This document shows positions 45,601-56,627 of a DNA stretch of 64,000 nucleotides, in pieces. Source of the DNA: Streptomyces puniciscabiei (GTDB lineage: Bacteria; Actinomycetota; Actinomycetes; Streptomycetales; Streptomycetaceae). The DNA lies in contig NZ_VFNX01000001.1 in assembly GCF_006715785.1 (NCBI RefSeq), positions 1,192,501 to 1,256,500 of the forward strand, read 5' to 3'. A model generated the notes under the pieces. It did not search any database. It had not been told where the DNA came from and saw only the letters and a list, made by a program, of their open reading frames with translations. Position numbers and translations under genes: made by a program. The number at the start of each line of letters is the position of its first letter. Position 1 is the stretch's first letter.

Positions 45601-47065
45601 CCCGCCGAGCGGCGGAAGTGCCCGGCACCCTGGAGCCGGGCCAGGCCTCGGCCGCCGTGGATTCCGTCGGAGCCCCGGAAAGAGCAGGGCCGGGGGAAGA
45701 CACCGGAGCCGGCGGAGGGGCGACGGCCGCGGAGGGTGTCGGGGTGTGCAGCAGGTCGGCGGGGAATTCCGCGCCCGCTCGCTCCCAGTACTCCTCCCGG
45801 CAGGCCACCGCCAGGCGTGCCCCCGTCCTGCGCAGCCAGGCGGCAGTCTCCCTGGTCCAGTCGGGAAGGCGGTGGGCCAGGACGGGGGGCATCTCCTCGG
45901 GGCCGTCCAGGACGAGCAGGAGCGGGCGGCCGGACCGGGCGGCGAGGTGGGCCAGGTGTTCGGGGGTGAGGTCGCCGAGGGATTCGGGGCGGACGGCGCG
46001 GGCGGCGGCGACGATCCTGGCGGCCCGTTCCAGGGTGCGGCGGGCCGCGTCGGCCACCGAGTCGTCGGCGTCCTCCAGGTCGGCGCCGCGCAGCCACAGC
46101 GTCGGGGCGGCCCGCTCGCCGTGGGCCCGGCGGGCGGCGAGGGCCGCGAGTGCCGTCGTACGGCCGCTGCCGGGGGCGCCGACGAGCCCGAGCACGGCCC
46201 GGTCGCCGTCCGTGAAGGCGGTCAACTCCCCCATGACGGCGTGGCGTTCGACCGGTTCCACGGCGCCGGCGAGGAAGCTCTGCGGGCCGTCCTGGCCCAC
46301 CGACGTGGCGGTCAGCTGCAGGATTCCCGCGAGGTTGAGGTCGGCGCCGTAGGCGGGCACGGTGGCCGCGTTGCGGTCGAGCAGCGTGCCGAGGGGGCCG
46401 TCGGCGGGCCGCAGCGGCACCGCGAAGCCCGTGTCCCGCTGCGCGGAGTGCAGGGCGGTGCCGAGCACTCCGATCACCGCGCCGGTCTCCGCGTCGAGCA
46501 CCGGTCCCCCGGCCGCACCGCCGCCCAGCCGCAGCGCGTCCTGGCCCGCGGTGCCGATCGCCAGTTCCAGCACGTCCTGGAGGAGGTGGAAGCGGTCGGT
46601 GGCGGTGTACGTCACCTCGGTGGCGGCCAGGATCCGGGCCTCGCGCCAGCAGCCCGCGGGGATCCGTACATACGCCCCGGCGTCGATCCGCTCCCGCACG
46701 GACAGCGGCAGCGGTTCGAGGCCCAGGCCCTCGGTGCGGACCAGGGCCAGGTCGCGCCCGGGCAGCGGGGTGACGGCGTCGGCGGCGACCACACAAGTGC
46801 GGTCGGTGCCGGCGACGTGCAGCACCAGCCGGGGCAGGCCGTCGACCGTCTCATGGCTGGTGAGCAGGGTGCCCTGGTGATCGGCGAGGAAGCCGACGCC
46901 TCGGGGGCGGCCGGCGAGGTCGCGGATCTGGACGAGGGCGGGGTCGGTGCGGGGGGCGGCTGTGGGATTCGAGGGGCCGACGTCGATGCCGGCACCCATG
47001 GTCTTACTGGTACCCGTGGTGTAGGTGGTGGCGCCTCTTCCGGTGCACGGGCCCCGTCCCGCCAT
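42668..47065 (-). CDS. Giant inactive-protease/NTPase protein
   Basis: 1465 residues from an ATG with GGGGAGGT 6 nt upstream. Residues ~40-225 form a trypsin-like fold. His71 (TSHETV) and Asp105 (RDLAL) fit the triad, but GxSGGP reads GAAGGP (183-188), so the nucleophile Ser is Ala185. A NTPase domain follows with Walker A GAPGSGRTT (296-304) and Walker-B-like PLLLVLDGPEEM, of STAND/AAA type. Then comes a Pro/Ala linker with three copies of a 64-residue repeat. The C-terminal 700 residues are helical and Leu/Ala/Arg-rich, HEAT-like. Such trypsin-STAND fusions occur in Streptomyces; role unknown, possibly a sensor or conflict protein. Confidence 0.85.
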   Translation of the reverse strand: MAGRGPCTGRGATTYTTGTSKTMGAGIDVGPSNPTAAPRTDPALVQIRDLAGRPRGVGFLADHQGTLLTSHETVDGLPRLVLHVAGTDRTCVVAADAVTPLPGRDLALVRTEGLGLEPLPLSVRERIDAGAYVRIPAGCWREARILAATEVTYTATDRFHLLQDVLELAIGTAGQDALRLGGGAAGGPVLDAETGAVIGVLGTALHSAQRDTGFAVPLRPADGPLGTLLDRNAATVPAYGADLNLAGILQLTATSVGQDGPQSFLAGAVEPVERHAVMGELTAFTDGDRAVLGLVGAPGSGRTTALAALAARRAHGERAAPTLWLRGADLEDADDSVADAARRTLERAARIVAAARAVRPESLGDLTPEHLAHLAARSGRPLLLVLDGPEEMPPVLAHRLPDWTRETAAWLRRTGARLAVACREEYWERAGAEFPADLLHTPTPSAAVAPPPAPVSSPGPALSGAPTESTAAEAWPGSRVPGTSAARRASAGWSTQGSDRGSSTAPTPSAAVAPPPAPVSSPGPALSGAPTESTAAEAWPGSRVPGTSAARRASAGWSTQGSDRGSSTAPTPSAAVAPPPAPVSSPGPALSGAPTGSTAAEAWPGSRVPGTSAARRASAGGPAPADRGPSAASADHAAPAGSVASGASTGPVAWGAPSGAGAPDASVTAGAPAGPVASPGSAGPGTPEAAATPPTSAADAASAGAVDPAAQAVPPIPSVTAPAAPAEPCTAAAPGRPTAPLPPCLHLADLTPDEARLARIRLAIPEGVLTERDARHPLTLRLLAEVRAAGPDAEIAGPVDRHEVFAAHLDLMCLRIAVRLAAESGLRGTAVRRLAARVAGQVHEAARRSLGPGQGELDRASFEAVFPWGPAPARLGGGTGWASAVLTEGLLVPAGQGYRFAHEELADWIQGMHLDLDEALRALVHRPRADRDTATVPVPHHRVGPVVQALLLLARQQGARQLAARLRDLTDALERAPGSWWAARLLAQTLLQVPDATPYTEVLRLLADRIVAWRRSRRPVPGEFGPGFWTDLPVSDSERLDLLRRLVLADQAPPETGERYLDAVARLLEAAPAVVQPRLTCWFDDERPLPATPHATVATAAQALLHTHRHGALDDLTETLVASVHRRADELLATLAEDEPSAVCRAVDRWAHDERPARRAAAVAHGLRAAPHVRSEADRELLRYAALTLLARPADRALHGAALALLVRDPRSRDRHLAAALRHFADGDPQFPPDALAPALTTHPEPVLEAFRARLCGPHAEEALRTLTEVTAPALARRVAPLLQEAVRLRPPTAGHIATHVDRRLTQGPTARPVLLPLVTGLLDGAPEQLRAALATVLAAAGTPACRPLRRELLELLLAREQEPSVLDAVLHAAAEHGDGDGGGHGDGRDEEVRGLVHRVGLLLVRTPEGATRFDRGLVDLGRHVPGFAVRMAGWLAAAPDDWAAVVGPSTRRTLENLAGVRVPA
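45209..45742 (-). repeat. 192-bp tandem repeat in the linker of the NTPase gene
   Basis: A 192-bp unit (64 codons) begins at 45209, 45401 and 45593, about 2.8 copies, nearly identical in DNA. It encodes TPSAAVAPPPAPVSSPGPAL ... STAAEAWPGSRVPG. It stays in frame, so copy number can vary without breaking the protein. It is too long and spacer-less to be CRISPR. Confidence 0.95.
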
Positions 47066-47332
47066 GGCCGTACCTCCCCGCCCTTGCCCGCGTGCCCTGT
47101 GCGACGACGGTAGGCCTGCGGTGATCGACGGGACAGATCGTGTGGCGAACGCGCCCCCTTCCGCTCCCCCGGTTCACTCCGAGCGCCTGCCCGGTCGGGT
47201 GAATAGGCGGGTGCCGCTGGATAACCCTAGGGGTGGGGGAACCGAGGGGGGACCGTGGAGCGGCGGCAGGAGCCCACCCCGTGGCCGGCCGCCGCTCCAC
47301 GGACAATGCCCACGGCAGGTGTCTCGGGCGCC

Positions 47333-48238
47333 TCAGCCGAAGACGGCCAGGCTCTTGGCCTTGCCCTTGTGCTGTTCGACGAGCGCGAGGAAGCGGCCCT
47401 CGGCGTCGAAGACGGCGACGGGACCGGCGCCCGCGTACTCGTCGGGCATCTCCAGCCGGACGCCGTTCAGCAGCAGCCGGGCGCGCCGGGCGTCCACCTG
47501 CCAGCACGGGAACGCGGCCGCGGCGGCGTCCGCGATCGGCATCACGGTCAGCTCCTGCTGGAGCTGGTCCAGCGTCTTCGCCGCATCGATCCTGTACGGT
47601 CCGACGCGCGTCCGGCGCAGCGCGGTGAGGTGGCCGCCGACGCCGAGGTCGGCGCCCAGGTCACGGGCGAGGGCACGGATGTAGGTGCCGGAGGAGCAGG
47701 CGACCGAGACGATCAGGTCGAGGACCTGGGTGCCGTCGTCGGTCACGGCGTCCCGGACGTCGTACACCGTGAAGGAGGAGACGGTCACCGGCCGGGCGGG
47801 GATCTCGAAGTCCTCGCCCTCGCGGGCCCGCTTGTACGACCGTACGCCGTCGATCTTGATGGCGCTGACCTTGGACGGCACCTGCATGATGTCGCCGGTC
47901 AGCTTGGCGATGCCGGCGTCGATGGCGTCCCGGGTCACCTTGGCGGCGTCGGTGGACGAGGTGACCTCACCCTCGGCGTCGTCGGTGACCGTGTTCTGGC
48001 CCAGGCGGATGGTGCCCAGGTACTCCTTCTCGGTGAGGGCGAGGTGCCCGAGGAGCTTGGTGGCGCGCTCGACACCGAGGACCAGGACGCCGGTCGCCAT
48101 CGGGTCGAGGGTGCCCGCGTGGCCGACCCGGCGGGTCCTGGCGATGCCGCGCATCTTGGCGACCACGTCGTGCGAAGTGAAGCCCGACGGCTTGTCGACG
48201 ATGACGAGGCCGTCGGGCGTGGTGTGCTTCTGGGTCAT
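47333..48238 (-). CDS. truB: tRNA pseudouridine(55) synthase
   Basis: Isomerises U55 in the T-loop of tRNAs. 301 residues; the catalytic motif GHAGTLDPMATG contains Asp45. The KPSGFTSHD opening and YIRALARDLG block are typical, and a C-terminal PUA-like part follows. The ATG overlaps the rbfA stop (ATGA), so the two are coupled. Part of the nusA-infB-rbfA-truB translation cluster. Confidence 0.95.
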   Translation of the reverse strand: MTQKHTTPDGLVIVDKPSGFTSHDVVAKMRGIARTRRVGHAGTLDPMATGVLVLGVERATKLLGHLALTEKEYLGTIRLGQNTVTDDAEGEVTSSTDAAKVTRDAIDAGIAKLTGDIMQVPSKVSAIKIDGVRSYKRAREGEDFEIPARPVTVSSFTVYDVRDAVTDDGTQVLDLIVSVACSSGTYIRALARDLGADLGVGGHLTALRRTRVGPYRIDAAKTLDQLQQELTVMPIADAAAAAFPCWQVDARRARLLLNGVRLEMPDEYAGAGPVAVFDAEGRFLALVEQHKGKAKSLAVFG

Positions 48239-48696
48239 TCCGCGGCGTCGCCGTCCGTGTCGGTCGTGTCGTCGTCCGCCGGCTTGCGGTAGGGGTCCGC
48301 GCCGCCGGCGTACGAGGCGCCGGTGGCCGTCTCGCGGACCTTCGCGTCGGACTGCCGCGCCTTGTCGAGGAGGTCCTCGATGGTCCGGGCGGTGTCCGGG
48401 AGGGCGTCCGCGACGAAGGTCAGGGTCGGCGTGAACTTCACACCGGCGGCGCGGCCGACCTCGGAGCGCAGGATGCCCTTGGCGCTCTCCAGGCCCGCGG
48501 CCGCGGCCTTCCGCTCCTCGTCGTCGCCGTAGACCGTGTAGAAGACGGTCGCCTCCCGCAGGTCGCCCGTGACCCGGGTGTCCGTGATGGTGACGTGCGA
48601 GCCGAGCCGCGGGTCCTTGATCCCGCGCTGCAGCTTCTGGGCCACCACCTCCCGGATGAGGTCCGCCAGCCTTTTCGCCCGCGCGTTGTCGGCCAC
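48235..48696 (-). CDS. rbfA: Ribosome-binding factor A
   Basis: 30S maturation and cold-adaptation factor. 153 residues with the RbfA KH-like core: RAKRLADLIREVVAQKL, IKDPRLGSHVTITDTRVTGD, TFVADALPDTARTIEDLLD. An acidic tail (DDDTTDTDGDAAE) extends beyond the family core. GTG start; overlaps truB by 4 nt. Confidence 0.95.
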   Translation of the reverse strand: MADNARAKRLADLIREVVAQKLQRGIKDPRLGSHVTITDTRVTGDLREATVFYTVYGDDEERKAAAAGLESAKGILRSEVGRAAGVKFTPTLTFVADALPDTARTIEDLLDKARQSDAKVRETATGASYAGGADPYRKPADDDTTDTDGDAAE

Positions 48697-48747
48697 TGGT
48701 CCGTCTCCCGTTCTTTCTTCTGCTTGCTCTGGTGTGGGGGCTGGTCG

Positions 48748-49041
48748 TCAGTCGTCTTCGCCGTGGAAGCGCCGTCGCACGGACAGCAGCTCGACCTCGG
48801 GGCGGCCGGCGACCAGCCGTTCGCACCGGTCCAGTACGTCGGTGAGGTGCGCCGCGTCGCCGGAGACCATGGCGAGGCCGATGACCGCTCGCCGGTGGAG
48901 GTCCATGTGGTCCACCTCTGCCGCGCTCACCGCGTACTTCCGCTGGAGTTCGGCGACGATCGGGCGGACGACGGAGCGCTTCTCCTTCAGCGAGTGGACG
49001 TCGCCGAGGAGGAGGTCGAAGGACAGAGTCCCCACGTACAT
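48748..49041 (-). CDS. YlxP/DUF503 family protein
   Basis: 97 residues; the sequence MYVGTLSFDLLLGDVHSLKE followed by KRSVVRPI and VIGLAMVSGD is the DUF503 signature. The family is conserved between infB and rbfA in Gram-positives and is thought to be linked to ribosome function, without firm biochemistry. It lies between infB and rbfA here too. Confidence 0.92.
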   Translation of the reverse strand: MYVGTLSFDLLLGDVHSLKEKRSVVRPIVAELQRKYAVSAAEVDHMDLHRRAVIGLAMVSGDAAHLTDVLDRCERLVAGRPEVELLSVRRRFHGEDD

Positions 49042-49180
49042 GTATGTAGCCGGTTCACCCGCCGGTACGGGATCGATGGCCCCGGGCCCGTGTGGGCCGG
49101 GGACACCAAAAGGTTACGCGAACCTGCGCGGTCGCTCGACGGGGTTTCCGTGGCCCCCGCGACAGCGCCCGCAACGGCAA

Positions 49181-49214
49181 GCTGGCCGGCAGGACCGCAG
49201 TCCCGCCGGCCAGC
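49181..49214 (-). terminator. Hairpin after infB
   Basis: 10-bp stem GCTGGCCGGC/GCCGGCCAGC with a GGA/TCC extension, starting 17 nt after the infB stop and before the DUF503 gene. Probably attenuates transcription from the nusA-infB part into ylxP-rbfA-truB. Confidence 0.6.
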
Positions 49215-49230
49215 AGCAAACCGTCGGCGA

Positions 49231-52296
<3,066 letters not shown>

Positions 52297-52441
52297 TTCG
52301 CTCCTTTGAGGTCCGGGTGAAGCCGGACCGTCGCTAGTTCATGGGCGTACTCATCGCGTACTCATCGAGTGCTCATCGCAATCTCGACCTGCTTTCGACT
52401 CGCGAGGTACCAGGCCGCACGGGGTATCCGTACGGCACGTC

Positions 52442-52738
52442 TTACGGTGTTGCCTGCTCGGCAACTGTTGTCTGCTCGACGTATCGGCGCAACGCCTTTG
52501 TGTCGAGCGGTCCCGGGGCGCGCAGTGCCCGCGGGAACGCCCGGCGGCGTACCGCCTGGTCGAGACAGACCAGGGCGGGGTGTACATAGGCACCCCGGCC
52601 GGGCAGCGTACCGCGAGGATCGGGGGCGCATGCGTCCTCGATCTTCACGATCCGCAGTAGATCGTCCTTGGCCGCCCGCTTCCGGCACCCCACACAGGTG
52701 CGTTCAGGGCATGCTCCGGCGTGCGTCCGGCCAGACAC
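52442..52738 (-). CDS. YlxR/DUF448 RNA-binding protein
   Basis: 98 residues with the family marks CVGCRKR (16-22) and GRGAYVHP. YlxR (RnpM) of Bacillus binds the RNase P RNA and modulates its activity. The conserved order nusA-ylxR-infB is present here. GTG or ATG start (MSGRTHAGACPE). Confidence 0.93.
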   Translation of the reverse strand: MSGRTHAGACPERTCVGCRKRAAKDDLLRIVKIEDACAPDPRGTLPGRGAYVHPALVCLDQAVRRRAFPRALRAPGPLDTKALRRYVEQTTVAEQATP

Positions 52739-52879
52739 AGTTAAGTCTACCTCCCCGCACCGACCTCACCCCTTTGGGGCAAAGATCGAACGGCTGTTGT
52801 CGTAAACCAAGCGACCTGCGGCTTGGATCTATTCCCGGGGCCGCCCGGTCACTCGACGTCACCGGGCGTTGCCGGATTG

Positions 52880-53866
52880 TTACTCGGCCGCCTGTTCGGT
52901 GTCGGGCCGGATGTCGATACGCCAGCCGGTGAGGCGGGCGGCGAGGCGGGCGTTCTGCCCCTCCTTGCCGATCGCGAGCGACAGCTGGTAGTCCGGCACG
53001 GTCACCCGGGCGGAGCGGGCGGCCAGGTCCACGACCTCCACCTTGCTCACCCGAGCGGGTGACAGGGCGTTCGCCACCATCTCGGCCGGGTCGTCCGACC
53101 AGTCCACGATGTCGATCTTCTCGCCGTTCAGCTCGCCCATCACATTGCGCACCCGGCCGCCCATGGGACCGATGCAGGCACCCTTGGCGTTCAGGCCCGA
53201 ACGGGTGGACCGTACGGCGATCTTGGTGCGGTGACCGGCCTCACGGGCGATCGCGGCGATCTCCACCGAGCCGTCGGCGATCTCCGGCACCTCCAGGGCG
53301 AAGAGCTTCTTCACCAGGTTGGGGTGCGTACGGGAGAGGGTGACCGACGGTCCGCGCACGCCCTTGGCCACCCGGACGACGTACGACCGAAGGCGCATGC
53401 CGTGCGGGTAGGTCTCGCCCGGCACCTGCTCCTGCACCGGCAGGATGGCCTCGAGCCTGCCGATGTCGACCAGCACGTTCTTCGGGTCGCGGCCCTGCTG
53501 GACCACGCCGGTGACGATGTCGCCCTCGCGGCCGGCGTACTCGCCGAGCGTCGCGTCGTCCTCCGCGTCGCGCAGCCGCTGCAGGATGACCTGCTTGGCG
53601 GTGGTGGCGGCGATGCGCCCGAAGCCCGACGGGGTGTCGTCGAACTCGCGCGCCTCCTGCCCCTCCTCCAGGTCCTCGGGATCCTCCTTCGCCCACACGG
53701 TCACATGCCCGGTCTCCCGGTTGAGCTCCACGCGCGCGTGTCGGCGGCTTCCCTCGGTGCGGTGGTAGGCGATGAGGAGGGCCGACTCGATCGCCTCGAC
53801 CAGCAGGTCGAAGGAGATCTCCTTCTCCCTGACCAAGCCCCGCAGGGCGCTCATGTCGATGTCCAC
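52880..53866 (-). CDS. nusA: Transcription termination/antitermination factor NusA
   Basis: 328 residues: N-terminal RNAP-binding domain ([18 protein letters not shown]), S1 domain ([20 protein letters not shown]) and two KH domains ([30 protein letters not shown]). It lacks the C-terminal acidic repeats of E. coli NusA, as expected for actinobacteria. GTG start two bases after the rimP stop. Confidence 0.96.
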   Translation of the reverse strand: MDIDMSALRGLVREKEISFDLLVEAIESALLIAYHRTEGSRRHARVELNRETGHVTVWAKEDPEDLEEGQEAREFDDTPSGFGRIAATTAKQVILQRLRDAEDDATLGEYAGREGDIVTGVVQQGRDPKNVLVDIGRLEAILPVQEQVPGETYPHGMRLRSYVVRVAKGVRGPSVTLSRTHPNLVKKLFALEVPEIADGSVEIAAIAREAGHRTKIAVRSTRSGLNAKGACIGPMGGRVRNVMGELNGEKIDIVDWSDDPAEMVANALSPARVSKVEVVDLAARSARVTVPDYQLSLAIGKEGQNARLAARLTGWRIDIRPDTEQAAE

Positions 53867-53868
53867 GG

Positions 53869-54387
53869 CTACGCCTCCTCCTCTTCCTTCATGTCCTTCT
53901 TGACCTTGTCGTCCTTGCGGTTGAACTCGACCTGCACGCGCGCCCTGGCGATCTCCGGGAAGCCGAGCCTGCGGGTGGTGGCCTTGCGGCCCTTCACCCC
54001 GGGCACCTCGAGGTCGAGGCCCTCGTCGTCGACGTCCAGGATCCTGGCGACCAGCTCGCCGCCCTCGGTCAGCTGGAACTTCACGAGCCGGTCGGTGGCG
54101 CGCACGAAGTGCCGGTGCTCGGTGAGGAGGCGCTCCGCGCCGGGGGTTCCGACCTCCAGGTCGTACGCCGCGTCGCCCATCGCGTTGGTCTCGTCGAGCT
54201 TCGCCGAGAGCGCACGGCTCACATCGGCGATGGCATCCAGATCCGCCCCGGTGTCGGAGTCGACGACCACGCGCAGCACACGCTTCCGTCCGACGGAGTC
54301 CACGGCGATCTCTTCGAGATCCAGCCCCTGGGAGGTGACGAGCGGTTCCAGCAGCTCTCGCAGCCTCTCGCTCTGGGTGGTGCTCAT
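53869..54387 (-). CDS. rimP: Ribosome maturation factor RimP
   Basis: 30S assembly factor, 172 residues. RimP features: [20 protein letters not shown] near the start, [10 protein letters not shown], and [20 protein letters not shown] (the RimP hallmark VSSPG... region). The tail is Lys/Glu-rich ([12 protein letters not shown]). The ATG at 54387 has GAGGAG upstream; the longer open frame upstream overlaps divergent genes and is not expected. First gene of the rimP-nusA-ylxR-infB operon. Confidence 0.94.
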   Translation of the reverse strand: MSTTQSERLRELLEPLVTSQGLDLEEIAVDSVGRKRVLRVVVDSDTGADLDAIADVSRALSAKLDETNAMGDAAYDLEVGTPGAERLLTEHRHFVRATDRLVKFQLTEGGELVARILDVDDEGLDLEVPGVKGRKATTRRLGFPEIARARVQVEFNRKDDKVKKDMKEEEEA

Positions 54388-54598
54388 CCGGGTGACTCCT
54401 CGGCCGCGTGTGCTGTTGTGGGATGGGTCGCGTGTCTGGTCAAAGGGTATCCGGTCGCGAGGGGTGTTTGCGTGTTGCCTCCGGCGGCGGTCGGTCCACT
54501 GAGCCGGTGACAGGAGGCGGACGGATGCGCGGGTAACGTGATCACTGCGGGCCGCCCTCCCGCCTGTGTGTTCGTACGAGCCCCCGAGGACGTCAGCC

Positions 54599-55108
54599 GT
54601 GCCGTACCCCCCGCCGCCGCGCACCCCCTCGGGGCCGCGCAGAAGATCCCTGCTCGCCTCGGCCGCCGGGGCCGCCCTGCTGCCGGGCTGCACGGCCGAT
54701 CCGGACTCCGGTGGCAGCGGCGCCTCGTCGGCGGCGGAACGGGCACGCGCGCGTGCGGCCCGGGACAGCCAGGGGCTGTTGGAGCGGTACGACGCCGTAC
54801 TCGCCGCGCACCCCGGCCTGGCGACGCGTCTGGGCCCGCTGCGCGCGCAGGTGGCGGCCCATGTCCGGGCGTTCACGGAGGGTACGACGCCCACGCCCGC
54901 GAAGTCCTCGGCCTCCCCCTCCGCCCGTGCGACCGTCCCGGCCACCGAGAAGGACGCCCTCGCCGGCCTGGCCGCCGCCGAACGCGCCCTCGCCGACCGG
55001 CGCGCCAAGGCCCTGCTGGAGGTTCCGGGCGAGCTGGCGCGGCTGCTGGCGTCGGTGGCCGCGGCGGGGGCCACGCACGCTTACCTGCTGGCGGAGGGGG
55101 CGAAGTGA
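54599..55108 (+). CDS. Small lipoprotein
   Basis: 169 residues from a GTG with GAGGA 8 nt upstream (VPYPPPPRTPSG). A basic RRRSLLASAAGAAL signal ends in the lipobox LPGC, so the protein is probably anchored outside the membrane. The twin arginines might indicate Tat export. The mature part is helical and Ala/Glu-rich (RARARAARDSQGLLERYD; LAGLAAAERALADRRAKAL). Its stop overlaps the GTG of the ferritin-like gene, so both are made together. Family not recognised. Confidence 0.8.
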   Translation: MPYPPPPRTPSGPRRRSLLASAAGAALLPGCTADPDSGGSGASSAAERARARAARDSQGLLERYDAVLAAHPGLATRLGPLRAQVAAHVRAFTEGTTPTPAKSSASPSARATVPATEKDALAGLAAAERALADRRAKALLEVPGELARLLASVAAAGATHAYLLAEGAK

Positions 55109-55599
55109 GCGACGGGACGAAGCAGGCCGAGCTGACCGCACTGCAGGCGGCGCTGGCGGCGGAGCACGCGGCGGTGTACGGCTACGGTGTCGTCGGCGGC
55201 CGGATCGGCGCGGCGCGCCGGACCGAGGCGCGGGCGGCGTACGACGCCCACCGGGCGCGCCGGGACGCGCTGATCCGCGAGATCCGCGACCTGGGGGGGC
55301 AGCCGGTCGCGGCGAACGCGGCGTACGCGCTGCCGTTCCCGGTGCACGACCCGGCCACCGCCGTGCGGCTCGCCGCCCGGCTGGAGGAGCGGGTGGCGGG
55401 TGTCTACGCGGACCTGGTGCGGGCCGCGGCGGGCGCGCGGCGCGGGGCGGCCGCCGCCGCGCTGCGGGAGGCCGCGGTGCGCGCGGTGCGCTGGAGCGGG
55501 GAGAGCGTAGCCTTCCCTGGGCTCGCCGAGCGGTCCTCCGATGACGGAACCGGTGCGGCCGGAACGGCGCCGTCGGCCACTGCCCCGGTGTCCCCGTGA
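55105..55599 (+). CDS. Ferritin-like DUF4439 protein
   Basis: 164 residues; a four-helix ferritin-like bundle: LTALQAALAAEHAAVYGYGV (the E-H pattern of metal-binding helices), RAAYDAHRARRDALI, and LEERVAGVYADLVRAA. GTGA overlap with the lipoprotein gene. DUF4439 proteins are common in actinobacteria; metal or redox role presumed. The C-terminal 20 residues are a low-complexity tail. Confidence 0.82.
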   Translation: MSDGTKQAELTALQAALAAEHAAVYGYGVVGGRIGAARRTEARAAYDAHRARRDALIREIRDLGGQPVAANAAYALPFPVHDPATAVRLAARLEERVAGVYADLVRAAAGARRGAAAAALREAAVRAVRWSGESVAFPGLAERSSDDGTGAAGTAPSATAPVSP

Positions 55600-55651
55600 C
55601 CGCGTAGGCACCCGTACGACAGGACCCGGACTGGAAGGGAACGACTCGCGC

Positions 55652-56551
55652 ATGGCTTTCGAACCGCCGCCGCGCCTGGTTCGGGCGCTCGGTGAGACGG
55701 CACCGGCCGGGGACGACTGGCTCGCTCAGCTGCCCGCGGCCGCCGAACGGGCCGTTGTCAGGCGCGAGTTGACCGTGGAGCGGGTTCAGGTGCCGGGCGG
55801 GCGCAGCAGCCTGGTGGTGCTGGTGCGGCGGGCCGACGGCACCCCGGCCGTACTGAAGCTGGCCCCGCCCCGGGCCCGTCCGGAGAGCGAGCGGGCGGCG
55901 CTGGCGCACTGGGGCGGGCTGGGCGCCGTACAGCTGCTGGAAGCCGACGCGGAGGACGGTGTGCTGCTGCTGGAGCGGCTGCACCCGGATGTGTCGGTGC
56001 GGTCGCTGCCGGAGGCGAAGGCGCTGCTGGAGGCGGCGGGCACGCTGCGGCGGCTGTGGGTCGAGCCGCCGGCCGGCCATGTCTTCGAGACCGTCGCCGA
56101 GCGCACGGGGCGCCAGGCGGCGGCGATGCGGGCGGGCGCGGAGGCCGAGCCCGAGGTGGCGCCGCTGGTCGACGCGGCACTCGCGGTCCGCGAGCGACTG
56201 CTGGCGGCCCCGCCCGAACACCGGTTGCTGCACGGTACGTTCCGGCAGAGCAAGGTGCTGGCCGGTGAGCGCATGCCGTGGCTCGCGGTGGGCCCCGACC
56301 CGGTGGTAGGTGAGTGCGCGTTCGATCTGGCGCGGTTGGTGCGGGACCGGGTGGAGGACCTGATCGCCGCTCCGTCCGGCCCGGCGACGACCCGCCGCCG
56401 GATCAAACGGCTCGCGGAGTCGCTGGAAGTGGACCAGGAGCGGCTGCGGGGCTGGACGCTGTTCCGGGCGGTGGAGTCGGGGGTGCGGGCACGGCGCGTC
56501 GGCCGTGAGAAGGACGCGGAACTGCTGCTGGAGTTCGCGAGCTGGCTGTAG
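55652..56551 (+). CDS. Degenerate APH(6)-like phosphotransferase homologue
   Basis: 299 residues with the fold pattern of aminoglycoside 6-phosphotransferases. VLKLAPP (Lys69) and ERLHPDVSVRSL are as expected. The catalytic loop expected as HGDLHxxN reads HGTFRQSK (194-201), so the Asp and Asn are gone. The second metal motif expected as IDPKP reads VGPDP. It is therefore probably not a working kinase, or uses altered chemistry. Neighbours are a ferritin-like gene and lipoproteins. The first in-frame ATG with a nearby GGAAGGGA was taken as start. Confidence 0.82.
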   Translation: MAFEPPPRLVRALGETAPAGDDWLAQLPAAAERAVVRRELTVERVQVPGGRSSLVVLVRRADGTPAVLKLAPPRARPESERAALAHWGGLGAVQLLEADAEDGVLLLERLHPDVSVRSLPEAKALLEAAGTLRRLWVEPPAGHVFETVAERTGRQAAAMRAGAEAEPEVAPLVDAALAVRERLLAAPPEHRLLHGTFRQSKVLAGERMPWLAVGPDPVVGECAFDLARLVRDRVEDLIAAPSGPATTRRRIKRLAESLEVDQERLRGWTLFRAVESGVRARRVGREKDAELLLEFASWL

Positions 56552-56627
56552 GCATGGGTAGGCGTACTCATGCGCATGGGTAGGCGGACCCGTGCCGGCT
56601 GGGCCGGGTGCCGGGCAGAGTCGCCGC

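Noticed and set aside
45209..45742. CRISPR array
   Set aside because: Units are 192 bp, contiguous without spacers, and in frame within a coding sequence.
43691..47113. 1140-codon plus-strand frame opposite the NTPase gene
   Set aside because: Antisense shadow; the minus strand has recognisable protease-fold and Walker motifs.
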